Shown piece by piece: positions 17,165-25,901 of a stretch of DNA of 64,000 bases. Below the pieces are notes generated by a model. It was not told the DNA's origin. It made no database searches and saw only the letters and a list, made by a program, of their open reading frames with translations. Position numbers and translations under genes: made by a program. Every line of letters begins with the position of its first letter. The stretch's first letter is position 1. The DNA is from JAMOAD01 sp023621955 (GTDB lineage: Bacteria > Acidobacteriota > Aminicenantia > JAMOAD01), in assembly GCA_035403085.1 (NCBI GenBank), contig DAONEM010000003.1:1-64000 (forward strand). The letters are read 5' to 3'.

Positions 17165-17980
17165 ATGAACCAAGAGGAACGCCAACGCTTAGAGGAAGGG
17201 ATTCGGAAATTCGACTGGTACCACACCATAGAACTCGCCGAGGGTGTTGAAACCCCTGGCGAGTACGACTTGAGGCCCTTGTTGCCCAACTACGGGATTC
17301 CCGAAGACCTCAGCGGGAAGAGCGTCTTGGACGTAGGGCCCGGCAACGGCTTCTTCGCCTTGGAGTTCGAAAGACGGGGGGCCGCGAAGGTAGCCACCAT
17401 GGAGCTCTCCAAGTGGAGCGACCACGATGTGAGCGATGTCCTGCGCAGGAAGTTCGCCGAAGAGAAACGGAACGAGCAGGAGGAAGATTACCTCCACGGG
17501 GCGATCGAATTTGCTTTGCAGGCCCGTTCTTCCAAAGTTGAGAGGATGTTCGGGACGATCTACGACCTGAACCCCGAGAGGAACGGCCTCTACGACATCG
17601 TCTTCTGCGGGAGCCTGATCCTCCATATCAGCGATCCTTTCAAGGCCTTCTGCGCCCTCCACCGCGTCACAAAGGAGTACGCCATCATCTCGACCTTCTG
17701 CGATTCCGGCGTCTACTCCCGTCCTGGAGTCCTGGGAGGTTGGAGAGAGAGGTTGAAGCGGTTGATCAAGGGGGATGGACAAGACCTTTCCAACCTGCCG
17801 ATCGCCGTCTTCTACGGCGCTCCGGAAGCCATGGTCTATTGGGCGCCCAACCTGGCCTGTCTCGACAGGTTGGCCCTGGCGGCCGGCTTTCGAAAGACCG
17901 AGGTGGTCTCGACCTTCATGTTGAGCTCCAAGAACGGGAAGTTCAACACCCCTCACGCGACCATCAAGGCCTACGTGTAA
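17165..17980 (+). CDS. SAM-dependent methyltransferase (CmoB/DUF1698-like)
   Basis: A 271-residue protein. The N-terminal helix (IRKFDWYHTIELAEGVETPG) followed by LRPLLPNYGIPEDLSGKSV resembles the lead-in of CmoB-type methyltransferases. The Rossmann core has LDVGPGNGFFALEFERRGA (motif I), an acidic TMELSKWSDHD and FCGSLILHISDPFKAF (motif IV/post). True CmoB transfers a carboxymethyl group to tRNA wobble uridine. The glycan-locus setting favours a sugar or small-molecule methyltransferase of the same superfamily, but the sequence does not decide this. ATG 17165 was chosen because of the ideal Shine-Dalgarno at 17151-17159. Confidence 0.8.
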   Translation: MNQEERQRLEEGIRKFDWYHTIELAEGVETPGEYDLRPLLPNYGIPEDLSGKSVLDVGPGNGFFALEFERRGAAKVATMELSKWSDHDVSDVLRRKFAEEKRNEQEEDYLHGAIEFALQARSSKVERMFGTIYDLNPERNGLYDIVFCGSLILHISDPFKAFCALHRVTKEYAIISTFCDSGVYSRPGVLGGWRERLKRLIKGDGQDLSNLPIAVFYGAPEAMVYWAPNLACLDRLALAAGFRKTEVVSTFMLSSKNGKFNTPHATIKAYV

Positions 17981-17990
17981 AGGGAAGGCC

Positions 17991-18884
17991 TTGAAAGTTT
18001 CGGTTCTGGTTCTTCACTACGGTGATCCGGAACCAACCCTTCGAGCCCTCGAAGCCCTGGGTAGGACGGAGCACTCCCTCTTCCGCATCGACCTTTGGCT
18101 CAACGGAGGGGGGGACCTCTCTCTCTGGAAAGAGAGGGGCCAGGAGAGGGTCGCCTCTGGACGGAACCTTCCGCCTCCCCGAGAGGGTCAGAACCCCTGG
18201 ACGGAGCATGAACTCTTTGTCGCCGCCCACCCCCGCAACCTCGGCTTCGCCGGAGGCCTCAACCCGGCGATCCGCAAGGCCCTCGATGACGGGGCCGATT
18301 GCGTGTGGCTTCTGAACAACGACGCCCGCCCCGAGCCCGAGGCGCTCGGCGCCATGGTCGCCCTTCTGGAGAGAGAACCTTCCGTCGGCCTCGTGGGTTC
18401 GATTGTCTGCGATGACGATGAAGAAAAGAGGGTCCAGTCCTGGGGGGGAGGGTGGTTGACGCCCTTCCTGAAGAGGGACAGAACGGCCACGAGCAAACGC
18501 CCGCTGGATTACATTACCGGGGCCTCCCTGCTTGTTCGGCGGGAGGTCTTCCAAGGGGTCGGCCTTCTGGACGACGGTTTCTTCTTCTATTGGGAGGACG
18601 TGGAGTTCTCCCTCCGGGCCCGCTCGGCGGGATGGAAGATCGCCGTGGCCGAAGACTCCAGGGTTTACCACGCCGGAGGCTCCTCGGTGGGGAAAAAATC
18701 CCTGGACTCCGACACCCACCGTTTGCGAAGCTATGCCCACTTCCTTGAGAAGAGTCGTCCCCCCCTCCGGAGGCTCCGGCTCCTGTTGACGCTGGGAGCC
18801 ATGATCGGCCTCCGGATCCGAAGGGGGCAGGGAGAGCGGATCCTCCCTCTGGTGCGGGTCGTGCTGGAGAAGAAGAGGCCGTGA
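17991..18884 (+). CDS. GT2 family glycosyltransferase
   Basis: A 297-residue rhamnosyltransferase-like GT-A enzyme. It begins VSVLVLHYGDPEPTLRALEAL. The donor-binding region is NLGFAGGLNPAIRKALDDGADCVWLLNNDARPEP (the NND acts as the DXD), and the C-terminal catalytic segment is FFYWEDVEFSLRARSAGW. The start codon is a rare TTG, preceded by AAGGGAAGG with good spacing and by the upstream stop; no better start exists. It overlaps the next gene in a GTGA. It adds a sugar to the growing glycan in the cytoplasm; specificity unknown. Confidence 0.88.
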   Translation: MKVSVLVLHYGDPEPTLRALEALGRTEHSLFRIDLWLNGGGDLSLWKERGQERVASGRNLPPPREGQNPWTEHELFVAAHPRNLGFAGGLNPAIRKALDDGADCVWLLNNDARPEPEALGAMVALLEREPSVGLVGSIVCDDDEEKRVQSWGGGWLTPFLKRDRTATSKRPLDYITGASLLVRREVFQGVGLLDDGFFFYWEDVEFSLRARSAGWKIAVAEDSRVYHAGGSSVGKKSLDSDTHRLRSYAHFLEKSRPPLRRLRLLLTLGAMIGLRIRRGQGERILPLVRVVLEKKRP

Positions 18885-19981
18885 GGACAGCCCTGGACCT
18901 GACCCAGGTTCCCCGCCGCAAGACGGGGATGGGCGTCTACGGTTTCAACCTGGCCCTCCAGCTGGTTTGCCGAGAGGAGGGGGTTCTCTTCGTCTCCCGG
19001 GACGATCCCGACAAGAAGCGGCTCCGGGAGGCTCTGGGGCCTGGGTGGTCCCTGCAAGAGGTGGCCCCCCGGTGGACCCGGATTCTTCCCTTGCGCTTAC
19101 TTTGGGAACAGGTGCTCCTCCCCAGGATCTGCCGCCGTTTCCGAGTGGACCTCCTCCACTCCCTTCACTACACAACCCCCCTCTTCGCCTCCACGCCGAG
19201 GGTCGTCACGGTCCCGGACATGTCCTTCTACCTCTGCCCGGAGTACCACACCCCTCTCAAGAGGCTCTACTTCAAAGGCCTTCTCCCGTGGGTGCTCAGG
19301 CGGGTCTCCGGGGTTATCACCCTCTCGGAAGGGGGGAAAGCGGAGCTCCTGCGGCGTTTTTCCTCTCTCCCTCACCTCTCGGTCCAGGCGATTCCTCTGG
19401 GGGCACCGGAGGGTTGCCGGCGCTTCCCGCAGGGGGGGAAGGAGACCTTCCTCTTCCTGGGGACGCGGGAACCCCGTAAGAACATCGAAGGCCTGCTGAG
19501 GGCCTACGCCTTGTTGGTCTCCCGGGACCCCTCCTCTCCCTCCCTGACCATCGTCGGGGGAAGAGGGTGGGGGAGGGACCCGGTGGAGAGCCTCCCGCGG
19601 GAGATTCAGGGAAGGGTCCATGTCCTGGGGTACTTGGCCGAAGAGGAGAAGGAGGAGCTTCTGGGCAGGGCGGTCGCCCTGGTCTACCCCTCCTTCTACG
19701 AAGGGTTCGGTCTTCCCGTCCTGGAGGCTATGGCCCAAGGGATTCCTGTGGTCACCTCCCGGGGAACCGTGATGGAGGAGGTGGGAGGAGGGGCTGTCTT
19801 GGCCGTGGATCCCCACTCCCCCGTCGAGATGGCCGACGCCATGGAGAGACTCGTGAAGGAGCCTTCCTTGTGGGAGGAGCTCTCACGTCGAGGCCTGGAG
19901 AGGGCGAGGGAGTACACCTGGGAGAGAACCGGTTGTGAGACCCGGCGCTTCTACACAGAGTGCTTGGGAGGGGGGAGATGA
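18881..19981 (+). CDS. GT4 family glycosyltransferase
   Basis: A 366-residue GT-B enzyme. The N-terminus (DLTQVPRRKTGMGVYGFNLALQL) is typical of the mannosyltransferase-like GT4 group that opens with a T-G-(I/M)-G-x-Y loop. The C-terminal domain shows FLFLGTREPRKNIEGLLRAY and the E-x7-E motif in YPSFYEGFGLPVLEAMAQGIP. The GTG start overlaps the previous stop (GTGA). The stop overlaps the next start in an ATGA. A third consecutive glycosyltransferase gene follows, indicating sequential assembly of an oligosaccharide unit. Confidence 0.92.
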   Translation: MRTALDLTQVPRRKTGMGVYGFNLALQLVCREEGVLFVSRDDPDKKRLREALGPGWSLQEVAPRWTRILPLRLLWEQVLLPRICRRFRVDLLHSLHYTTPLFASTPRVVTVPDMSFYLCPEYHTPLKRLYFKGLLPWVLRRVSGVITLSEGGKAELLRRFSSLPHLSVQAIPLGAPEGCRRFPQGGKETFLFLGTREPRKNIEGLLRAYALLVSRDPSSPSLTIVGGRGWGRDPVESLPREIQGRVHVLGYLAEEEKEELLGRAVALVYPSFYEGFGLPVLEAMAQGIPVVTSRGTVMEEVGGGAVLAVDPHSPVEMADAMERLVKEPSLWEELSRRGLERAREYTWERTGCETRRFYTECLGGGR

Positions 19982-20829
19982 ACCCTCTCCTGACCGTCTC
20001 CGTGGTGACCCACAACAGCGAAGGGGTCATCGGGGAGCTTCTCGGAAGCCTTCGCGGTTCGACGCTCTTTCCGGAAAGGGTTCGGGTGGTCGTCGCCGAC
20101 AACGGCTCCTTGGACAGCACAGTTGAAAGGGTTCGGGACCTTCTCCCCGAGGCGGAGGTGATACGGCTCCCGAACAGGGGGTACGGCTTCGGGCACAACG
20201 AACTCTTCCGCCGTTACGGGCGTCAAAGCCCATACTTTCTCATCCTCAACCCGGACATCTCCTTCGGCCCCGACCTTCTGGAAACCCTTACCGATTTCCT
20301 TCTGAAGCATCCGGACCGATGCGCCCTCATGCCCAGGGTGCTCGGCCCGGACGGGAAAGACCAGGAGCTGGTGAAGCTCCTTCCCACGCCGGCGGACCTC
20401 TTCCTCCGCCGCTTCATCCCCGCCCCCCTTCGATCCCTCTTCTCCGCAAGGGAGAGGAGGTACAGGATGGCCTCCTTCTCCCGGGATCTCCCCCTGGAGG
20501 TTCCCCACCTCTCCGGATGTTGTCTCATGGTCCGTTCCGAAGCCTTCGAAAGGGTCGGCCTCTTCGACGAGAGGTTCTTCCTCTACATGGAGGACATCGA
20601 CCTCTGCCGTCGCCTCGGCGAGATCTCCCCACTCCTCTACCTTCCCTGGGCTTCGGTCACCCACGGCTTCGACCGGCTCTCCTACCGCTCTCTCCACGGC
20701 CTCTTGCTCCACCTCTCTTCGGCTTGGAAGTATTTTCACAAGTGGGGGTGGAGGAGGGACCCTCTCCGAGACGAGGCAAACCAGAGGGCGACCGATCAGG
20801 ATCAGCGAAGACTTTCAACACTTTTGTGA
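19978..20829 (+). CDS. GT2 family glycosyltransferase
   Basis: A 283-residue rhamnosyltransferase-type enzyme: TVSVVTHNSEGVIGELLGSL, VVVADNGSLDSTVERV, RGYGFGHNELFRRYG, FLILNPDISFGPDLL (DXD equivalent) and FFLYMEDIDLCRRLGE. The ATG at 19978, after GGGGGGAG and overlapping the previous stop, was preferred over an upstream ATG inside the neighbour. It has no transmembrane segment, so it is cytoplasmic or peripheral. The following 30 bp separate it from the sugar-phosphate transferase gene, with no convincing terminator. Confidence 0.9.
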   Translation: MNPLLTVSVVTHNSEGVIGELLGSLRGSTLFPERVRVVVADNGSLDSTVERVRDLLPEAEVIRLPNRGYGFGHNELFRRYGRQSPYFLILNPDISFGPDLLETLTDFLLKHPDRCALMPRVLGPDGKDQELVKLLPTPADLFLRRFIPAPLRSLFSARERRYRMASFSRDLPLEVPHLSGCCLMVRSEAFERVGLFDERFFLYMEDIDLCRRLGEISPLLYLPWASVTHGFDRLSYRSLHGLLLHLSSAWKYFHKWGWRRDPLRDEANQRATDQDQRRLSTLL

Positions 20830-20859
20830 TACCATAGGTGGTTCGGGGGTGCGGACACT

Positions 20860-21945
20860 ATGCTTTTACCTCTTCTCTTGATCTCGGGTTCAGCCTTTCT
20901 CATCTCCTTCGTCTTTCAAGGGTGGCTGATCCGCTTCCTTCGGCGGCACAACTTTTCCCTCCCCCAAGGGAGGCTCCCCAAGGAACCCCGCTCCCGACTG
21001 GGAGGCCTGGGAATCTTCGCCGGCCTTCTCGGCTCCCTCTACCTCTTCCTCTTTCTCTTCGCCTCGCCCCACCTTCCGGTCCTCATGGAGGACCTCCCGA
21101 TTCCCAGGGACTACCTCCTCTTCATAGGGGGACTCGTTCTGATCTTCTTCCTGGGCTTGGTGGACGATCTGACCGGCCTGAACGCCAAACAGAAGCTGGC
21201 AGTGGAGTTGCTTGTGGCCGGGGCCCTCTTCTCGGGTGGTTTTAGGGTCGAATTCCTGACCCTTCCCTTCGGGAGAGGCTCTTTCGCCCTCGGTTGGTTC
21301 TCCCTTCCCTTCACGGCTCTCTGGCTGGTGACTGTCACCAACGCCTTCAACTTGATCGACGGCCTCGACGGTTTGGCCGGAGGAACGACGCTGATCCTCT
21401 CCCTGAACCTGATCGTCTTGTGCCACTTTCAAGGGGCCCCCCTCTACATACCGATCCTCGCCGCCCTCTTCGGCGCCGTGGCCGGGTTCCTCCCCTTCAA
21501 CATCTACCCGGCGAAGATCTACATGGGTGACGGGGGAAGCCTTCTCTTGGGGCTCTTTTTCGCCGTACTCTCCTTGAAGCTTGCCCAGAAAGCGGTTCTG
21601 GGAATCTCCCTGATGGTCCCCCTGGTCTTCCTCGCCGTTCCCCTCTTGGACACGTTTCTCTCCTTTGTCCGTCGTCTCCTCGCCGGGAAGAACCCCCTTC
21701 AGGGGGACAACGATCACATCCACCACCGGCTCATGAAGAAAGGGTTTAGGGAGCCCCAGGCGGTGGGCATTCTGCTGACCATGACGGCGCTCTTCTCCCT
21801 CCTCTCCCTCCTCTTGACCAGAACCTTCGGAGTCGGGCGCTTCTTCGCCGTGGGGGCGGCCCTTCTCCTGGCTACGGGAACGGTCATCTACCTCAACTAC
21901 CTGCCTTGGAAGGGGAACCACCATGGAAAGGGGAAGAACCCTTGA
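20860..21945 (+). CDS. wecA/tagO-like: undecaprenyl-phosphate GlcNAc-1-phosphate transferase (TagO/WecA type)
   Basis: A 361-residue polytopic enzyme that transfers a HexNAc-1-phosphate to undecaprenyl phosphate, starting a lipid-linked glycan. Motifs of the MraY/WecA superfamily are in order: LGLVDDLTGLNAKQKL, NAFNLIDGLDGLAGG, IYMGDGGSLLLGL and DNDHIHHRLM. The HIHHRL loop marks TagO/WecA, not MraY (which has HHHFE). About ten hydrophobic segments are visible. One of two initiating enzymes in this locus. The next gene overlaps its stop (TTGA). Confidence 0.92.
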   Translation: MLLPLLLISGSAFLISFVFQGWLIRFLRRHNFSLPQGRLPKEPRSRLGGLGIFAGLLGSLYLFLFLFASPHLPVLMEDLPIPRDYLLFIGGLVLIFFLGLVDDLTGLNAKQKLAVELLVAGALFSGGFRVEFLTLPFGRGSFALGWFSLPFTALWLVTVTNAFNLIDGLDGLAGGTTLILSLNLIVLCHFQGAPLYIPILAALFGAVAGFLPFNIYPAKIYMGDGGSLLLGLFFAVLSLKLAQKAVLGISLMVPLVFLAVPLLDTFLSFVRRLLAGKNPLQGDNDHIHHRLMKKGFREPQAVGILLTMTALFSLLSLLLTRTFGVGRFFAVGAALLLATGTVIYLNYLPWKGNHHGKGKNP

Positions 21946-23222
21946 AGAGGCGGCGGCCCCTCTTTGTCCTTGGAATCGACGGACTTCCCGCCCCTCTCCT
22001 GGAGAGGTGGAAGAGGGAGGGACGGCGTCCGGCCCTCTCCCGGATAGGGGAGAGGTATGGGCTTCGGTCTATGGATTCTTCCCTTCCCGAAGTCTCTTCG
22101 GTCTCCTGGACCACCTTCTTTACCGGGAAGAACCCGGGCGAACACGGTTTGTTCGGCTTCTACGATCTAGATCCGAAGGGTTACACCCCCCGTTTCCCGA
22201 CCTTCCCAGGGCTGTCGTCGAAGCCCTTCTGGGAGGAGGAGGCCGCGAGGGGGGGAAGGAGCGTCGTCCTGAACGTTCCCTCCACCTATCCGGCTCGGCC
22301 TTTTCCGGGTGAGTTGGTCTCCGGCTTCGTGGCGACGGAGATGGAGAAGGCGGTCTACCCCTCCACCCTTCTCCCCCTCCTGAGAGAGGAGAGGTACTCC
22401 CTGGACAACGACATCCCCCTGGCCCAGAAGTCTCCCCAGGCTTTTCTCAAAAGCCTCGAGGAGGATTTGAAGGCCCGGTGGAGAGTCTTCGAACGGTTGT
22501 CTTCCCGCCCTTGGGATCTCTTCTTCTTCGTCGTCACCGAGACAGACCGTCTGCAACACTTCTTTTGGGAGGGTGTCGAAGGGAGAGGCCCTTGGGCGGA
22601 GGGCGTAGAGAGCTTTTACTCCCTTCTGGACAGCAAGGTCGGTGCCCTGGTGGAGGGTCTGGAAGCGGAGAAGATCCCCTTCCTTCTCCTCTCGGACCAC
22701 GGGTTTGACGGCGTGAAGGAGGATGTCTACCTCAACCCCCTCCTGGAGAGATGGGGGTACCTCGACAGGGGAGGGGGAAGAGAGTTCGCCTCCCTAAGGG
22801 AGGGAACCACCGCCTTCGCTCTGGATCCGGGGCGGATCTACCTCCACAGGGAGAGCCGTTTCTCCCGGGGGAGGGTTCTAGAGAGTGAGTGCGAAGCCCT
22901 TGCCAGGGAGTTGGCCTCCAGGTTCCTGGAGTGGGAGGAGAACGGGGTGAGACCGATCTCCAGGGTCTTCTTCCGCGATGAGGTCTACCGGGGGGAGTTC
23001 ACCTCCCAGGCTCCGGATCTCCTGCTTCTTCCCGGTGAGGGGTACGACCTGAAGGCGGGGATCACGAAGTCTCTCCCCCTGGGATCTCCCCGGGGCGATG
23101 GGCGTCACACCAGGTCCGGGGCCTTCCTGATAGACGGGGGAGTCGGCTTGAGGCTTCCGGTGGACCCTGACGTGGAGAGGGTCGGGGCGGCCCTCCGCCT
23201 CCGCTTGGGGGAAGTGTGGTAA
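21942..23222 (+). CDS. type I phosphodiesterase / nucleotide pyrophosphatase-like hydrolase
   Basis: A 426-residue protein of the alkaline-phosphatase superfamily. It opens with FVLGIDGLPAPLLERW (metal-binding Asp). The nucleophile region is SVSWTTFFTGKNPGEHGLFGF, with a catalytic Thr/Ser. Further metal ligands are in VVTETDRLQHFFW (D and H) and LLLSDHGFDGV (DHG), with a distal GDGRHTRSGAFLIDG His. All ligands of the family appear to be present. I favour the TTG at 21942, overlapping the previous stop (TTGA), over TTG 21906. It has no signal peptide, so it acts in the cytoplasm. In this locus it may hydrolyse a phosphodiester or nucleotide-sugar by-product; substrate unknown. Confidence 0.82.
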   Translation: MKRRRPLFVLGIDGLPAPLLERWKREGRRPALSRIGERYGLRSMDSSLPEVSSVSWTTFFTGKNPGEHGLFGFYDLDPKGYTPRFPTFPGLSSKPFWEEEAARGGRSVVLNVPSTYPARPFPGELVSGFVATEMEKAVYPSTLLPLLREERYSLDNDIPLAQKSPQAFLKSLEEDLKARWRVFERLSSRPWDLFFFVVTETDRLQHFFWEGVEGRGPWAEGVESFYSLLDSKVGALVEGLEAEKIPFLLLSDHGFDGVKEDVYLNPLLERWGYLDRGGGREFASLREGTTAFALDPGRIYLHRESRFSRGRVLESECEALARELASRFLEWEENGVRPISRVFFRDEVYRGEFTSQAPDLLLLPGEGYDLKAGITKSLPLGSPRGDGRHTRSGAFLIDGGVGLRLPVDPDVERVGAALRLRLGEVW

Positions 23223-23232
23223 GATTCCTACC

Positions 23233-24192
23233 ATGATGGACCTTCAGGATAAGATCTATGTGGCCGGTCATCAAGGCTTGGTCGGATCGGCTATCTTGCG
23301 GCGCCTCCAGGAGGAGGGCTACGGGAACATCGTCTTCAAGAGCCATCGGGAACTGGATCTGACCAGGCAGAGCGAAGTGGAGGCCTTCTTCCTCGCCGAG
23401 CGACCAAGGTATGTCTTCCTGGGGGCCGGTCTGGTGGGAGGAATCTTGGCCAACACCACCTACCCGGCCGAATTCTTCTATTCCAACCTCGCCGTCGCCC
23501 TCAACGTTGTTCACTCCTCTTACCTTGCCGGAGTCAAGAAGCTCCTTTTTCTGGGGAGCTCCTGCATCTACCCCCGGGAGGCCCCTCAGCCGATTCCGGA
23601 AGAGGCTCTGCTTACCTCCCCTCTGGAGCCGACCAACGAAGCCTACGCCTTGGCCAAGATCGCCGGTCTGAAGATGTGTAGCCACTACAACCGGCAGTAC
23701 GGCACGGATTTTCTCTCGGTGATGCCCACCAACCTCTACGGTCCCAATGACCACTACCATCCCGAGAAATCTCATGTTCTTCCCGCCCTCCTGAGGAAGT
23801 TTCATGAAGCCAAGGAGACAGGCGCGAGTGAGGTCCTCCTCTGGGGGAGCGGCTCTCCCCTAAGGGAGTTCCTCTACGTGGACGACTTGGCGGAGGCCGT
23901 GGTCTTCCTCATGGAGAACTTCAGCGCCCCCGACCTGGGGGAGACGATCAACATCGGCACCGGCGAGGAGATCTCGATCCGGGACCTGGCCGAGAGGGTT
24001 CGGAGGGTCGTCGGATTCGAAGGGGAAATCTCTTGGGACTCGACCAAACCCGACGGAATGCCCCGGAAACTGTTGGATGTCCACCGGATTCTCTCTTTGG
24101 GCTGGAGCCCGAAGGTCTCTCTCTCGGAGGGCCTTGAGCGAACCTATCGGGATTTCAAGGCCCGGTGGGAGGCGGGGACGATCGTTCCATGA
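23233..24192 (+). CDS. fcl: GDP-L-fucose synthase
   Basis: A 319-residue short-chain dehydrogenase that epimerises and reduces GDP-4-keto-6-deoxy-D-mannose to GDP-L-fucose with NADPH. Visible motifs are the N-terminal nucleotide-binding IYVAGHQGLVGSAILRRL, the catalytic Ser in FLGSSCIYPREAPQPIPE, the Tyr/Lys pair in NEAYALAKIAGLKMC, and PTNLYGPNDHYHPEKSHVLP, all diagnostic of Fcl/WcaG. The length is normal. GDP-mannose 4,6-dehydratase (gmd), which supplies the substrate, is not in this window. The start is ATGATG; the upstream Shine-Dalgarno is weak. The product implies fucose (or a derivative) in the surface glycan. Confidence 0.93.
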   Translation: MMDLQDKIYVAGHQGLVGSAILRRLQEEGYGNIVFKSHRELDLTRQSEVEAFFLAERPRYVFLGAGLVGGILANTTYPAEFFYSNLAVALNVVHSSYLAGVKKLLFLGSSCIYPREAPQPIPEEALLTSPLEPTNEAYALAKIAGLKMCSHYNRQYGTDFLSVMPTNLYGPNDHYHPEKSHVLPALLRKFHEAKETGASEVLLWGSGSPLREFLYVDDLAEAVVFLMENFSAPDLGETINIGTGEEISIRDLAERVRRVVGFEGEISWDSTKPDGMPRKLLDVHRILSLGWSPKVSLSEGLERTYRDFKARWEAGTIVP

Positions 24193-25901
24193 ACCTTGAA
24201 AGGGCGCGGTTCAGGAGGTTCCCAGGGCCTCTCCTCTTGGGGCTCTTCGTCTTCGGAGCCCTTCTCCTCTTGAACCTCGCTGTCAAGAGGGGGTCTGCGG
24301 CGGATTTCTACCTCTACGCCGGTTCGGCGGAAGCCTTCTGGAAAGGGGATATAAGACTCTACGTCATTCCCCCCCTCTACCCGGCCCTCCTGGGGCTGTT
24401 GGAAAAGGTGCTTTTACTCTTCTTCGACCGGTTCGAGGCCTATCTCTGGGCGGGGCGGGTGATCTCCTGGGCGGCATACGCTCTGACCCTCTTCTTTTCC
24501 GGGAAGATTCTCCGCCGGTACTCGGTCCTCCGGGATGGGGAGAGCTGGCCCCTGGCGGTTCTGTGCATCTTCCCCTTCTCCCTCCTCTGGCCCGCCATGC
24601 CCCTTACGGACACTCTTTTTCTCGCGCTCTCCCTAGGGACCCTCTCTTTCGCGTTGGAGGGGAAGGTGGGAGTCTCCGTCCTCTGGGCCTTCCTGGGGAC
24701 CCTCACCAGGTTCGAGGGGGCGTTCCTCGTCGTCCTTCCCTTCCTGGGCGTGGAGAGGGAGAGTCTGAAGAGGCGGTGGAAGACTTTCACCCTCCTCCTC
24801 TCCTTGGCGGCGGTCGGGCTTCTTCTCCTTTGGAGCACCCTGGCCACCCGAGTCTTCGGTGAGATAGAGAGACGTTTCTTCCAGGGGGGCTCCTCCTTCC
24901 TTTTCCTCAAGGATCCCGAGCTCTTTCTGGGAGTCCTCTACGGCAACACCCTCTCCTTCCTCCCCCCCTCCTACGGGGCTCCCTTGAGGTGGGGCCTGCT
25001 CTTCCTCCTCCTCTTTCTCGTTCTGTGGGGAGGCTTTGCGGTGTTCCGCAAGAGCTTACGGGAGGGTCTCGGCTGGACCCTCTCTCTCCTGCCCTACATC
25101 CTCTTTAAGGGGTATGTTGGCAAGGAAGTTCCCATTTTCGCGGGGCGCAGGGTTCTTCCTCTCCTCTGGCTTCTCCTCTTGTTGGGCATCATCGGCTCCG
25201 GCAAGATCAGGGAGGCGGCGGCCCGTCTTTCTTCCCGGTTCCGTCTGGTCCTGGGACTCTCCCTCTCCTGCCTCCTTTTCTTCCTGGCCCTTCTGCTTCT
25301 TCAGCAGAGGCCCCTGCTCTTCCCCTGGGTTCTCCTGTTCCTTCTCCTCCTCTTCTGGGGAGAGGCTCTCCGGAGGGAGAGATTCGGGGGAAAACTGCTG
25401 GGACTTGCCATGGGGCTCCTGGGGGTTCTCTTCTGCGCCTACTCCTACACCCGGGCCCTGGAGGAGGTGGAAAAGTTCCCCAACCGTGGTTCTGAAAGGA
25501 TCGCCGCATGGTACGGCAGTTCCAGGGTCGGAGGAGTGGCCAGAGGGAAGAGGGTCCTCTTCTGTACCCATAAGCCCTCTCTCGTCTTCCACCTGGGGGA
25601 CGATTTGAAGAAGAGACCAGAAATGGTCTTCTTCTGCGAGGCGAGGTTGAAGCCTCTGGCCTCCGGGGATGGGTCCAGGCTCAGGGAGGATTTTCCAGAA
25701 GGTCTCTCCCGGATGATGAGAGAGGAGGGAATCGACTATCTGGCTATGGACTTTCACATGAACATAGCCGAGCTCCCTCTGGAGAGGGATCTGAAAGGAA
25801 GGGTGCTCCGGGGAGGCTTCACCTTGCCGGGCTTTCGGACCGTGAAGCGCCTCTCCTGGAAGGGAAGGGTCGTCTCGGTGATCTTGGAGCCCCGCTCATG
25901 A
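24189..25901 (+). CDS. polytopic membrane protein, GT-C glycosyltransferase-like
   Basis: A 570-residue integral membrane protein with about 11-12 hydrophobic segments and a C-terminal soluble tail of about 120 residues. Its early 'AADFYLYAGSAEAFWKGDIRLY' extracytoplasmic loop with an acidic residue, followed by 'PPLYPALLG', fits ArnT/PMT-like GT-C enzymes that use a polyprenyl-phosphate sugar. The catalytic residue is not proven. The ATG overlaps the fcl stop (ATGA), and the next gene overlaps its stop. It probably transfers a sugar on the periplasmic face. Confidence 0.65.
   Translation: MNLERARFRRFPGPLLLGLFVFGALLLLNLAVKRGSAADFYLYAGSAEAFWKGDIRLYVIPPLYPALLGLLEKVLLLFFDRFEAYLWAGRVISWAAYALTLFFSGKILRRYSVLRDGESWPLAVLCIFPFSLLWPAMPLTDTLFLALSLGTLSFALEGKVGVSVLWAFLGTLTRFEGAFLVVLPFLGVERESLKRRWKTFTLLLSLAAVGLLLLWSTLATRVFGEIERRFFQGGSSFLFLKDPELFLGVLYGNTLSFLPPSYGAPLRWGLLFLLLFLVLWGGFAVFRKSLREGLGWTLSLLPYILFKGYVGKEVPIFAGRRVLPLLWLLLLLGIIGSGKIREAAARLSSRFRLVLGLSLSCLLFFLALLLLQQRPLLFPWVLLFLLLLFWGEALRRERFGGKLLGLAMGLLGVLFCAYSYTRALEEVEKFPNRGSERIAAWYGSSRVGGVARGKRVLFCTHKPSLVFHLGDDLKKRPEMVFFCEARLKPLASGDGSRLREDFPEGLSRMMREEGIDYLAMDFHMNIAELPLERDLKGRVLRGGFTLPGFRTVKRLSWKGRVVSVILEPRS

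Noticed and set aside
17165..17980. Firm call of tRNA uridine carboxymethyltransferase CmoB
   Set aside because: Similarity is to the wider CmoB/DUF1698 group only, and the gene sits alone in a glycan locus without cmoA.
20860..21945. This gene as the missing mraY
   Set aside because: The HIHHRL loop and the glycan-locus context mark it as TagO/WecA; MraY has HHHFE-type residues there.
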